Source: Polaribacter sp. KT25b
Lineage (GTDB): Bacteria > Bacteroidota > Bacteroidia > Flavobacteriales > Flavobacteriaceae
Assembly: GCF_900105145.1 (NCBI RefSeq)
Contig: NZ_LT629752.1
Span: 186,001 to 250,000 of the forward strand
Length of the DNA stretch: 64,000 bases
Direction: 5' to 3'
Within the stretch, counting starts at the first letter, position 1; each line of letters starts with the position of its first letter. Position numbers and translations under genes: made by a program. Shown here one piece after another: positions 26,288-33,780 of this stretch. The notes beneath the pieces are model-generated. The model was not told the origin of the DNA. It was given only the letters and a program-made list of their open reading frames with translations, and made no database searches.

Positions 26288-27640
26288 ATGACTTTTAAAG
26301 ATTTAGATTTATCAAATCAGTTGCAATATGCAATTGATGACTTGCGTTTTGAGAGCCCAACGCCAATTCAAGAGCAAGCATTTTCTGTAATTAGATCTGG
26401 TAAAGATGTAGTTGGTATTGCACAAACAGGTACAGGAAAAACATTTGGTTACATGTTACCAATTTTAAGAGATTTAAAATTTTTAAAAACGCAGCATCCA
26501 AGAGTTTTAGTTTTAGTGCCAACTCGTGAATTGGTTTTGCAAGTTGTAGATGAAATAGAAAAATTAGCAAAATACTTAAATGTTCGTGTTTTAGGAGTTT
26601 ATGGTGGTGCTAATATTAACACTCAAAAACAAGGAATTGCTCAAGGTCAAGATATTATTGTGGCAACTCCTGGACGGTTATATGATTTGGCTTTAAGTAA
26701 TGTTTTAAAGCTAAAAACGATTCAGAAATTAGTGATTGATGAAGTAGATGTTATGCTAGATTTAGGTTTTAGATTTCAGCTGATGAATATTTTTGATTTG
26801 TTACAAGAGCGAAGACAAAATATTTTGTTTTCTGCAACCATGACAGAAGATGTAGATGCTTTAATTGATGATTTTTTTAAAAATCCTGAAAAGATTTCTG
26901 TAGCAGTTAGCGGAACTCCCTTAGATAATATTGAGCAAGTTTCTTACAATATTCCTAACTTTTTTACGAAAGTTAATTTATTACATCACTTTTTAAAAGA
27001 TAGACAAACGTTTCATAAAGTGCTAATCTTTGTTGCTTTTAAAAGAAGTGCAGATTTGCTTTTTAAACATTTAGAAGAAGTTTTTGGCAATGAATTGTGT
27101 ATTATTCATTCTAATAAAACACAAAATTATAGAATACGCTCTATTCGTCAATTTGAAGAAGGGAAAAATAGAATCTTATTAGCTACAGATGTAATGGCAC
27201 GTGGGTTAGATTTTGATAATGTAAGTCATGTTATTAATTTTGATACTCCAGATTTTCCAGAAAATTACATGCACAGAATTGGTAGAACTGGTAGAGCAGA
27301 AAAAGCCGGTAAAACCATTTTATTTTCTACAGAAAAAGAGCAAGAAGGTAAAGTTCTTATAGAGGAATTAATGGATTACAAGATTCCTGTTATCGAACTT
27401 CCTGAAAGTGTAGAAATTTCGAAATTATTAACGGAAGATGAGCGTCCAAAAGAAGATAATGGGCAATCTAAAAACAGAACAGCTTTAGAATATGTTCCTG
27501 GGCCAGCTTTTCATGAAAAGAGCGAAAAGAACAGTAAAACCAATCAAGGTGGTTCTTATAGAAGAGAAATTGCTAAAAAATATAAGAAACCAAAAACAAG
27601 AGGAGATAAAAACTATAATTTACGTAATAAGAAAAAGTAA
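26288..27640 (+). CDS. DEAD-box ATP-dependent RNA helicase
   Basis: This 450-residue helicase starts at ATG 26288 (MTFKDLDLS), just after its promoter. The motifs run in order: Q motif FESPTPIQEQA, motif I AQTGTGKT, Ia VPTRELVLQV, Ib TPGR, motif II as DEVD rather than DEAD, motif III SAT, then ATDVMARGLDF and HRIGRTGRA. A basic Lys/Arg-rich tail, ending GDKNYNLRNKKK, should add RNA affinity. It probably acts in ribosome assembly or RNA turnover, with cold growth a common theme. The next gene overlaps by one base (TAATG). Confidence 0.95.
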   Translation: MTFKDLDLSNQLQYAIDDLRFESPTPIQEQAFSVIRSGKDVVGIAQTGTGKTFGYMLPILRDLKFLKTQHPRVLVLVPTRELVLQVVDEIEKLAKYLNVRVLGVYGGANINTQKQGIAQGQDIIVATPGRLYDLALSNVLKLKTIQKLVIDEVDVMLDLGFRFQLMNIFDLLQERRQNILFSATMTEDVDALIDDFFKNPEKISVAVSGTPLDNIEQVSYNIPNFFTKVNLLHHFLKDRQTFHKVLIFVAFKRSADLLFKHLEEVFGNELCIIHSNKTQNYRIRSIRQFEEGKNRILLATDVMARGLDFDNVSHVINFDTPDFPENYMHRIGRTGRAEKAGKTILFSTEKEQEGKVLIEELMDYKIPVIELPESVEISKLLTEDERPKEDNGQSKNRTALEYVPGPAFHEKSEKNSKTNQGGSYRREIAKKYKKPKTRGDKNYNLRNKKK

Positions 27641-28005
27641 TGCATATTTTAAACGCGCAAGAATTGCATAATTTGGCTATGAATATTGTTGGCGAAAAGT
27701 TGCAAGAAATGGGTTATGAGTTTCAGGCAATTAATAGCCAGTTAAAAAGGCATCCACAGTTTGTGTTATTTAAAAAAGGAGAACCTACTATTTTTGTGTT
27801 GGTAAAAGCTTCTAATAACTTGCAAAACCCACATGAATACGATGTTCTTTGGATGGAAACTTTTAAAGAACACGCAAAAAAACAAAATGCTAAAGTTTGG
27901 TTTGCAGGTGTTGGAATTGCAAATGCAGAAAGTGTAGAAAGTCCGGTTTTTAAAGACCAACCTTATTATGTAGCTTTTGAAGATTTTTTGAAGATTTTGG
28001 AGTAA
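27640..28005 (+). CDS. Small conserved hypothetical protein coupled to the helicase gene
   Basis: This 121-residue soluble protein has an ATG overlapping the helicase stop (TAATG), so translation is likely coupled. It contains NIVGEKLQEMGYEFQAINSQ, KRHPQFVLFKKGEPTIFVLVKAS, and AKVWFAGVGIANA, an alpha/beta pattern recalling restriction-endonuclease-like or Mrr-type small folds. Relatives are, from memory, sometimes labelled Na+-translocating NADH-quinone reductase subunit F, but there is no 2Fe-2S CxxxxCxxC motif or flavin motif here, so that label is not supported. Confidence 0.75.
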   Translation: MHILNAQELHNLAMNIVGEKLQEMGYEFQAINSQLKRHPQFVLFKKGEPTIFVLVKASNNLQNPHEYDVLWMETFKEHAKKQNAKVWFAGVGIANAESVESPVFKDQPYYVAFEDFLKILE

Positions 28006-28061
28006 CTTGGGTAAGTTTATTATTTTTAATAATTACCTAACGAAATTAAAAAGATAAGAAT

Positions 28062-28216
28062 ATGAAAAAATCAAAATTAATACGATTCTATTAATTATCA
28101 TTATTGTATTGTTGATAATTTGTGCTTACGGAATTTATTCTCGACCTACATTAGACAAAATTGACCAAAGAATAATGCATTGGGGACAACATTTTGGGCA
28201 GCACTTTTCTAGTTAA
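28062..28216 (+). pseudogene. Small single-pass membrane protein gene broken by a 1-nt frameshift in an A-tract
   Basis: From ATG 28062 the direct frame stops after 10 codons. Read one base back at the A6 tract (28065-28070), the frame stays open to TAA 28214-28216. It would give a 51-residue protein: KKIKINT, a very hydrophobic TM (ILLIIIIVLLIICAYGIY), then RPTLDKIDQRIMHWGQHFGQHF. The downstream frame has no ATG before the TM. One missing A, a sequencing error, or slippage on AAAAAA would all explain it. A hairpin at 28010-28037 lies just upstream. The protein is unrecognised. Confidence 0.55.
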
Positions 28217-28252
28217 GAGTAACATCTTGCATTAAGAATTCAAAGCTTTGTT

Positions 28253-28765
28253 TTACTTTAGAAAAACATAGTAATATTTTTCGCTTTCTATGTTTCTAAA
28301 TTTTTTCAATTTATTATCTCCATACTTACGATATAGAGATACGCTCTTTTTACTTAGATTAATGGTTCTATTGTTTGCGTCTTTTATTAAATCAAAAGAT
28401 ATTACATATTGTTTTTCTGAAAATTTTTTATAAATATATACTCCCGAAGGATTTACATCTTCTGGTTTCTTTTGATATTCGTATAATTTATTTAGTGTAT
28501 TTGAAATAGTAAACTTTACTTTATAAGGCTTAGATTTACTTTTCCATTTGTAAGAGACTTTCCAGCCTGCTTTTTTTAACGATTTAACTCTGGCGTCAAT
28601 TTCTTCTTGAACGCTTTTTTTATCCGCTTCTTTGGCCGTAACCTCTATTGTTGTTACTAATTTAATTTTACCCGATTTAGAAATTGTAACTTCATCTACT
28701 TGATTAAAGCATGCATACAATATAAAAAATATCGAGACAAAAAATATTTTCTTTAAATTTTTCAT
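28253..28765 (-). CDS. Hypothetical lipoprotein
   Basis: This 170-residue lipoprotein has a signal with lipobox LYAC (Cys about 19). The body has IKLVTTIEVTAKEADKKSVQEEIDARVKSLKKAGWKVSYKW, an alpha-beta unit, and a second half with beta strands ending KYYYVFLK. It is strongly basic. It sits between the broken small membrane gene and the OmpA-family gene, with its own leader region of about 160 bp. No family is recognised; periplasmic-facing or outer-membrane location is expected. Confidence 0.7.
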   Translation of the reverse strand: MKNLKKIFFVSIFFILYACFNQVDEVTISKSGKIKLVTTIEVTAKEADKKSVQEEIDARVKSLKKAGWKVSYKWKSKSKPYKVKFTISNTLNKLYEYQKKPEDVNPSGVYIYKKFSEKQYVISFDLIKDANNRTINLSKKSVSLYRKYGDNKLKKFRNIESEKYYYVFLK

Positions 28766-28870
28766 GTTTTAAATATATAAAAAAATAAATTAATGAGTAT
28801 TTTTTTATTCAAATTGATTATTTTCTAGCATAAGTTATTTAATAGAAATGGGAGTTTATCAGAAAATAGA

Positions 28871-28899
28871 AACAAAAAAACCAACTCGTAAAGAGTTGG
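28871..28899 (-). terminator. Rho-independent terminator of the OmpA-family gene
   Basis: The 7-bp stem CCAACTC/GAGTTGG has a 5-nt loop. On the minus strand it is followed directly by a seven-T run. It lies 30 bp after the OmpA-family stop. Confidence 0.8.
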
Positions 28900-28928
28900 C
28901 TTTAGAATTTTTAAAAAAAAACTAAAAA

Positions 28929-29777
28929 TTAATTATTTGCATCTTGCTCTAACAACTCGAAGAATTGATTTAATTTAGGCATGATAATAATTTTTGTTCT
29001 TCTGTTTTTAGCTTTATTAGCTGCAGAATCATTTGGTGCTAAAGGAATATATTGACTTCTACCAGCAGCAATTAATCTCTCTGGTTTTACGCCGTATTTA
29101 TATTGTAAAATTCTTGTAATAGAAGTTGCTCTTAAAGCAGATAGATCCCAGTTATCTTGAATTAAATTTCTCTTAATAGGTGTTGTATCTGTATGACCTT
29201 CAATCATAACCTCCATTGCAGGTTGATCGTTAATTACTTTTGCAATTTTTTCTAATACAGAGTAAGCTTTATTATTTACATTATAGCTTCCGCTTTTAAA
29301 TAATAATTTGTCTGAGATTGAGATAAAAACAACAGTTTTTTCAACATTAACTTCAATGTCTTCATCTTGAATACCATCTGTTAAGTTTTTAGTTAAGTGA
29401 AACTTGATAGCAAGATTTAAAGAATCTTTTTGAGTCATTGCTTTTCTAATTCCGTTAATATATTTGTCTTTTTCACTTAATTGAGAAATAACAGTTTTTA
29501 TATTATCAGAAGAAGATTGCGTTAAAACAGTTAAGTTTTCAACTTGTTTTAAAGCTGTTTTTTTGTCTTCTTGTAAATATTTTATTTTTTCTAATAAAGT
29601 AAAAACTTTGGTAGATTCTTTTTCGTTGTCAATTAAACATTTTTGTAAATTAGCTTTTAAATCTACTAATTCTGATTTTGTTAATTCATGTTCTGTTTCT
29701 AAATCAACAAACTTTTTTTTAGTTACACAAGAACTTGCTAAAATAGCAGTTAATAATAATATTGATATTTTTTTCAT
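28929..29777 (-). CDS. OmpA-family lipoprotein with coiled coil
   Basis: This 282-residue protein is assigned to ATG 29777; an upstream TTG would lie inside the promoter. The signal has lipobox LASSC (Cys 17). Residues about 20-110 form a coiled coil, and the OmpA/MotB peptidoglycan-binding domain covers about 145-270 with EVMIEGHTDTTPI, NWDLSALRATSI and NRRTKIIIMP. It should anchor the envelope to peptidoglycan. Length and layout match flavobacterial OmpA-like lipoproteins often grouped with gliding or cell-shape genes, though no such genes are nearby. Confidence 0.92.
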   Translation of the reverse strand: MKKISILLLTAILASSCVTKKKFVDLETEHELTKSELVDLKANLQKCLIDNEKESTKVFTLLEKIKYLQEDKKTALKQVENLTVLTQSSSDNIKTVISQLSEKDKYINGIRKAMTQKDSLNLAIKFHLTKNLTDGIQDEDIEVNVEKTVVFISISDKLLFKSGSYNVNNKAYSVLEKIAKVINDQPAMEVMIEGHTDTTPIKRNLIQDNWDLSALRATSITRILQYKYGVKPERLIAAGRSQYIPLAPNDSAANKAKNRRTKIIIMPKLNQFFELLEQDANN

Positions 29778-29801
29778 CTTTAATTGATTAATTTTATATT
29801 G

Positions 29802-29809
29802 CAAATTTA
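29802..29809 (-). promoter_or_regulatory. Candidate -7 element for the OmpA-family gene
   Basis: Minus strand TAAATTTG (exact TAnnTTTG), 25 nt upstream of ATG 29777. This is one reason to reject the upstream TTG start. Confidence 0.5.
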
Positions 29810-29892
29810 ATAAAACATAGCTATAAAAAATGCGTTTAACAATAATTTATGAGAAATTTATACACTATTTTTACAGCTAATTTACTAAATCT

Positions 29893-30885
29893 ATGAAACT
29901 CAAATTTAATAACGTTCTTCTAATTGTTTTATTGTTTTTGATTGCCTGTAAGCAAGAAAGTGAAAATAATCATCATACATTACAAGGCTTCGTTTTTGGT
30001 ACCAGTTACAAAATAACCTACTTAGATACAGCAATAGATTATCAAAAATCTTTAGATAGTTTGTTTTTGTTAATGAATGCATCTACGTCAACTTATATTC
30101 CTACATCAGAAATTTCTAAAATAAATAATGGAGATTCTACAATTGTTGTTGATGCTATTTTTTCTGAAGTTTTTACGAAAGCAAAAAGAATTTTTAAAGA
30201 AACTGATGGTTTTTTTGATCCAACAGTTGGTAATTTGGTAAATGCTTATGGTTTTGGGCCTAAAGAAAGATTAAATGACCTTACGGATGAAGAAATAAAA
30301 AATCAGATGCAATTTGTTGGTTTAGATAAGGTTAATTTGATTGATGGAAAAATTGTAAAAGAGGATAAAAAAATATATTTAGATTTTAATTCTATAGCAA
30401 AAGGATTCGGAATTGATTTAGTTGCTCGTTTTTTTGATGAAAAGAAAATAGAAAATTATTTAATTGAAATTGGAGGAGAAATAAGAGCAAAAGGCACAAA
30501 AGAAAATAATAAACCTTGGTTAATTAAAGTTGTAAATCCTGCTAATGCATCAGAAAACGGAGGTTATAAAACGATTAATCTTTCTAATAAATCGATGGCA
30601 ACTTCTGGTAATTATAGAAAATTTAGAGTTTCATCCGAAGGAAAAAAATATGTGCATACTATAAATCCTAAAACTGGTTATGCAACAGAAAGTAATTTGT
30701 TAAGTGCTTCTGTAATTGCAAGTGCAGATTGTGCAGATGTAGATGCATATGCAACTGCTTTTATGGCAATGGGTTTAGAAAAGACAAAGGAATTTTTAAA
30801 GAAGCATCCTAATTTAGAGGTAATTCTTTTATTTTCTAATTCAGAGCATCGTATTGATGAATACACAACATATATCTATAAATAG
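29893..30885 (+). CDS. apbE: FAD:protein FMN transferase (ApbE)
   Basis: This 330-residue lipoprotein (lipobox LIAC, Cys about 19) moves FMN from FAD onto a Thr/Ser of partner proteins such as NqrB/NqrC or RnfG. Family motifs are in order: GTSYKITYLD, FDPTVGNLVNAYGFGP, the FAD/Mg region DFNSIAKGFGIDLV, LIEIGGEIRAKG, MATSGNYRKF, HTINPKTGYAT, and the Mg-binding SADCADVDAYATAFMAMG. No Nqr or Rnf genes are in the window, so the target lies elsewhere. It is divergent from the OmpA-family gene. Confidence 0.95.
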   Translation: MKLKFNNVLLIVLLFLIACKQESENNHHTLQGFVFGTSYKITYLDTAIDYQKSLDSLFLLMNASTSTYIPTSEISKINNGDSTIVVDAIFSEVFTKAKRIFKETDGFFDPTVGNLVNAYGFGPKERLNDLTDEEIKNQMQFVGLDKVNLIDGKIVKEDKKIYLDFNSIAKGFGIDLVARFFDEKKIENYLIEIGGEIRAKGTKENNKPWLIKVVNPANASENGGYKTINLSNKSMATSGNYRKFRVSSEGKKYVHTINPKTGYATESNLLSASVIASADCADVDAYATAFMAMGLEKTKEFLKKHPNLEVILLFSNSEHRIDEYTTYIYK

Positions 30886-30934
30886 TTTTTTTTAAAAAAT
30901 CTAATGTAAAACTTTAGATTTTGAAAGAAAACAA

Positions 30935-31720
30935 TTATTCTTTATAACAAACAGGAAGAATTTCGTTCCGCATTAAGCAAAATCGTTCTAGTTTTTCTGG
31001 GGCGATTTTTTTTGTGTAATCAATTTCATCAACCTTAAAACCGATAGAACGTAGTTTGTTAAAATAATCTTTACCGTAAATTCTTACATGATCATATTGA
31101 CCGAAAATTTTAGCACGTTCTTTTTTATCAGTAATTGAATCGTCTTCAAAAGTAGTTTCTCTAGTAATGTCTTGCGGAATCTGAAAAATACCAAATCCGC
31201 CTTTTTTTAGCACTCTAAACAACTCTTGCATTGCTTTTGTGTCATCAGGAATATGCTCTAAAACATGGTTGCAAAAAACCACATCAAAAGAATTATCTTC
31301 AAAAGGTAAATTACAGATATCTGCTTTTACGTCTGCAATTGGGCTTTCTAAATCTGAAGTTAAATAGTCTAAGTTTTTTTGTTTTCTAAAAATATCTAAA
31401 AAACATTGTTCTGGTGCAATATGTAATGTTTTTAGTTTTTCTTCGGATGTAAAAAAAGTAGTTTCATCTCTTAAAAAAAGCCACATTAATCGGTGTCTTT
31501 CTAGTGATAATGTGGATGGAGAAAGTGCATTTTCTCGTTGTTTTCCATATCCGTAAGGTAAAAATTTACGAAAACTTTTACCATCAATAGGATCTGTAAA
31601 TTTATCACCTTTTAAAGAAAAAGCAATTATTGGACGCACCAAGTAACTAAATTTAATTAGCCAAGGTCTTGGTATTGTATTTAGTATTTTTTTAAAGATT
31701 TTATTTGACACGGATTTCAC
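30935..31720 (-). CDS. Class I SAM-dependent methyltransferase
   Basis: This 261-residue methyltransferase has the core region FDVVFCNHVLEHIPDDTKA (about 140-160), then ELFRVLKKGGFGIFQIP. LHIAPEQCFLD and YLTSDLESPIADVKADI place the SAM site. The start is GTG at 31720, and the first codons (GTG AAA TCC GTG TCA) lie inside an inverted repeat of the adjacent GxxExxY cassette, so the 5' end of this gene may have been replaced by insertion. The conserved protein probably begins near NKIFKKILNTIPRPW. Substrate unknown; relatives act in surface polysaccharide or lipid loci. Confidence 0.82.
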   Translation of the reverse strand: MKSVSNKIFKKILNTIPRPWLIKFSYLVRPIIAFSLKGDKFTDPIDGKSFRKFLPYGYGKQRENALSPSTLSLERHRLMWLFLRDETTFFTSEEKLKTLHIAPEQCFLDIFRKQKNLDYLTSDLESPIADVKADICNLPFEDNSFDVVFCNHVLEHIPDDTKAMQELFRVLKKGGFGIFQIPQDITRETTFEDDSITDKKERAKIFGQYDHVRIYGKDYFNKLRSIGFKVDEIDYTKKIAPEKLERFCLMRNEILPVCYKE

Positions 31721-31735
31721 AAATTTTCACGGAAA
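31704..31735. repeat. Left terminal inverted repeat of the GxxExxY cassette
   Basis: A 32-bp end TTTGACACGGATTTCACA(...) that matches the reverse complement of 32126-32157 at 28 of 32 positions. It overlaps the first codons of the methyltransferase gene. Confidence 0.75.
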
Positions 31736-31738
31736 CTA

Positions 31739-32113
31739 TTATAAAATTATTCTTTGGTATTTTAAACTATCTTCTCCGAAATTAATCAATAAACCAATTT
31801 TTAACTTAGAAACCGCTAAATAATTTAAAGTTTGTTTTACATGAGATGATGTTAAGCATTTTATAGCTTTTAATTCTAAAACTATTTTGTCGTTTATAAT
31901 AAAATCTGCTCTGTATTTATGAGGTAAAATATTTCCTTTGTAACTAATATTAAACTTTTGTTCTTTAGAATATTTAATATTATTATCTATAAATTCAATT
32001 TCTAAAGCATCACTATAAACCACTTCATTAAACCCTTTTCCAAGCTGATTATGAACTTCCATACAAATACCTATTATTTTATAAGTATCTTCTTTGTATA
32101 GTAAATCAGTCAT
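31739..32113 (-). CDS. GxxExxY protein
   Basis: This 124-residue protein carries the motif that names the family, GFNEVVY, at about residues 27-33 within MEVHNQLGKGFNEVV. It is followed by a PD-(D/E)XK-like pattern: YRADFIINDKIVLELKAIKCL, with Asp, then Glu-x-Lys on adjacent strands, and a helix HVKQTLNYLAVS. A nuclease fold is inferred from that pattern; the biochemical role is unknown. Such genes are common and patchy in Bacteroidota. Here it is tightly enclosed by inverted repeats, 4 bp from one and 13 bp from the other. Confidence 0.88.
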   Translation of the reverse strand: MTDLLYKEDTYKIIGICMEVHNQLGKGFNEVVYSDALEIEFIDNNIKYSKEQKFNISYKGNILPHKYRADFIINDKIVLELKAIKCLTSSHVKQTLNYLAVSKLKIGLLINFGEDSLKYQRIIL

Positions 32114-32125
32114 GTTTTTTTTATT

Positions 32126-32157
32126 TATCAGTGAAAATCTGTGAAATCAGTGTCAAA
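32126..32157. repeat. Right terminal inverted repeat of the GxxExxY cassette
   Basis: The reverse complement begins TTTGACACTGATTTCACA and matches 31704-31735 at 28 of 32 positions. It lies between the GxxExxY start and the map gene. Confidence 0.75.
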
Positions 32158-32196
32158 ATTTTAAATTATTAAAAGTGAAATTAATGTCTGATAAAT

Positions 32197-33000
32197 CTAC
32201 TGTCTAAATTCATCCTCAACATCAGTAACAATTCCTAATGCTTCATTCACATATTTAAAAGTTGATAAAAGTTCTGGTTTACCATTTACAATAGCAACAT
32301 CGTGTTCAAAATGAGCAGAAGGTTTATTATCAAAAGTTGTAATTGTCCAACCATCAGCATGTTGTCTAATTTTTTGAGTTCCTAAGTTTGTCATTGGTTC
32401 AATGGCAACTACCATTCCTTCTACAAATTTCTTTCCTCGTCCTCTTTTTCCGTAGTTTGGCATTTCTGGATCTTCGTGCATTTCACGACCTAAACCATGA
32501 CCTACCAATTCTCTTACAACTCCGTAACCATGATCTTCAGTAAATTTTTGAATAGCATAACCAACATCGCCAACTCTGTTTCCTGCTTTAAATTCTCTAA
32601 TACCAACGTATACACTTTCTTTGGTAACTTCTAGTAATTTTTTAATTTCAGCATCAATTTCACCAACAGCGAAAGTGTAAGCATGATCACCATAAAAGCC
32701 ATTTTTTAAAGCGCCACAATCAATAGAGATAATATCTCCTTCTTTTAAAAGAGTTTTATTCGGAATTCCGTGAACAACTTGAGCATTCGGACTCATGCAA
32801 AGTGTGTTTGGAAAATCATACAAACCTAAAAAACCAGGAATTGCTCCTTGTTCTCTAATAAATTCTTCTGCAAGTTTGTCTAAATATAAAGTAGAAACAC
32901 CTGGTTTTACTTCTTTTGCAAGCATTCCTAATGTTTTAGAAACTACCAACGCACTTTCGCGCATCAATTCTATTTCTTCTCTTGTTTTAATCTTTATCAT
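32197..33000 (-). CDS. map: Type I methionine aminopeptidase
   Basis: This 267-residue enzyme removes the initiator methionine from nascent proteins. ATG 33000 (MIKIKTREEIELMRES) is the family start; an upstream TTG frame adds 21 unlikely residues. Metal ligands are visible in order: the aspartates in ISIDCGALKNGFYGDHAY, His in GHGLGREMHEDPE, Glu in VAIEPM, and the last Glu near AHFEHDVAI. It is a normal type Ia length. A TAACTTTG element sits 18 nt upstream. Often a second map copy lies in the ribosomal operon. Confidence 0.96.
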   Translation of the reverse strand: MIKIKTREEIELMRESALVVSKTLGMLAKEVKPGVSTLYLDKLAEEFIREQGAIPGFLGLYDFPNTLCMSPNAQVVHGIPNKTLLKEGDIISIDCGALKNGFYGDHAYTFAVGEIDAEIKKLLEVTKESVYVGIREFKAGNRVGDVGYAIQKFTEDHGYGVVRELVGHGLGREMHEDPEMPNYGKRGRGKKFVEGMVVAIEPMTNLGTQKIRQHADGWTITTFDNKPSAHFEHDVAIVNGKPELLSTFKYVNEALGIVTDVEDEFRQ

Positions 33001-33018
33001 TCTAAAAAAATTGAAAAG

Positions 33019-33026
33019 CAAAGTTA
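33019..33026 (-). promoter_or_regulatory. Candidate -7 element for map
   Basis: Minus strand TAACTTTG (exact TAnnTTTG), 18 nt upstream of ATG 33000. It supports that start over the upstream TTG. Confidence 0.5.
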
Positions 33027-33088
33027 CTATAATTATTAAGAATTTGTCTTTTAGACGAAACAAACGTTGTTAAACATTTTAAAAAATA

Positions 33089-33150
33089 AGACATAGATTT
33101 TACAAAATTTTACAGTTTTTTATCTCTGTTTAATTGTGAAATCTATGTCT
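33089..33150. repeat. Solitary MITE-like palindrome related to the GxxExxY cassette ends
   Basis: The outer arms AGACATAGATTTTACAA and TTGTGAAATCTATGTCT pair at 16 of 17 positions. The left arm (33090-33115) matches the cassette end 31707-31732 at 20 of 26 positions without gaps, mostly C/T and A/G differences. It has no reading frame. It might also act as a terminator for the thioredoxin-like gene, since a T-rich stretch follows on the minus strand. Confidence 0.55.
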
Positions 33151-33177
33151 AAAAAAATATTTTAAATTAATAAAAAA

Positions 33178-33777
33178 CTATTCGCTTCTATCGTATGAAT
33201 GTTTGTAAGGTTGATTTGTAACAATCTTTAAAATATCTTTCTCTAAAGTCTCTCTTGGGTATTCTACATATCGACCAACTTCTTTACCTTCTTTATAAAA
33301 AATAAAAGTTGGTACTCTTATAATATTGAAACCTTCTTGAAGATTGTCTGGTGTTTTTTTACTTCTATCAACAGTAATTAACTCAAAATCATTTTGATTA
33401 AAACCAGTTTCATCTAAAAGTTTATAAAAACGAGGTGTTTCTCTTTTACTATCTCCACACCAACTACTCATAAAACCTTTTATGGTATAGCCTTCTAAAG
33501 CAGTTTTAAGTTTGTTAACCGTTTCTTTATCTGTTGTGTATTCATTATATCTGCTATTAAACCAATTTTTAAAAGATTCGTCTTTAAAAGAGTCTTTATT
33601 AGCAACACCAATTAGATACCCATTGGCGTCTTTTTTCGCAGTTATTTCTCTGGTAATTTGCTTCACTTTCTCAACTTCTGCTTTTTTAGTTTCAACTGTT
33701 TTTGTTTCTACAACTTTTTTAGTTGAATTACAAGCAGAAATAACAGCTATTAAAAATATAATTATACTTTTCTTCAT
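33178..33777 (-). CDS. Thioredoxin-family lipoprotein with a WCGDS site
   Basis: This 199-residue lipoprotein has lipobox ISAC (Cys about 16), then a Lys/Glu/Thr-rich linker and a thioredoxin fold. The redox site reads FMSSWCGDSKRETPRF at about residues 102-117: a single cysteine where canonical thioredoxins have CxxC. The cis-proline strand is IIRVPTFIFYKEGKEVG. A single-Cys site cannot form the usual internal disulfide, so isomerase, mixed-disulfide or non-redox roles are possible. It follows gpmI by 3 bp and is probably co-transcribed. Confidence 0.85.
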   Translation of the reverse strand: MKKSIIIFLIAVISACNSTKKVVETKTVETKKAEVEKVKQITREITAKKDANGYLIGVANKDSFKDESFKNWFNSRYNEYTTDKETVNKLKTALEGYTIKGFMSSWCGDSKRETPRFYKLLDETGFNQNDFELITVDRSKKTPDNLQEGFNIIRVPTFIFYKEGKEVGRYVEYPRETLEKDILKIVTNQPYKHSYDRSE

Positions 33778-33780
33778 ATT

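Larger units (their letters stand above)
31704..32157. mobile_element. GxxExxY cassette bounded by 32-bp inverted repeats
   Basis: This 454-bp unit is closed by imperfect terminal inverted repeats (28/32) that enclose one short gene. It contains no transposase, so movement would need help in trans or recombination between repeats. A solitary palindrome with related ends lies at 33089-33150. I infer a non-autonomous, MITE-like cassette; no obvious target-site duplication could be fixed in this AT-rich flank. Confidence 0.6.

Noticed and set aside
27640..28005. Label as Na+-translocating NADH-quinone reductase subunit F
   Set aside because: The 121-residue protein has no 2Fe-2S cysteine cluster and no FAD/NADH motifs, so the label that I recall for relatives is unsupported.
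31704..33150. The inverted-repeat region as an insertion sequence with its own transposase
   Set aside because: The only gene inside the repeats is the GxxExxY gene, and no transposase-like frame is present, so I call it a cassette or MITE-like element instead.
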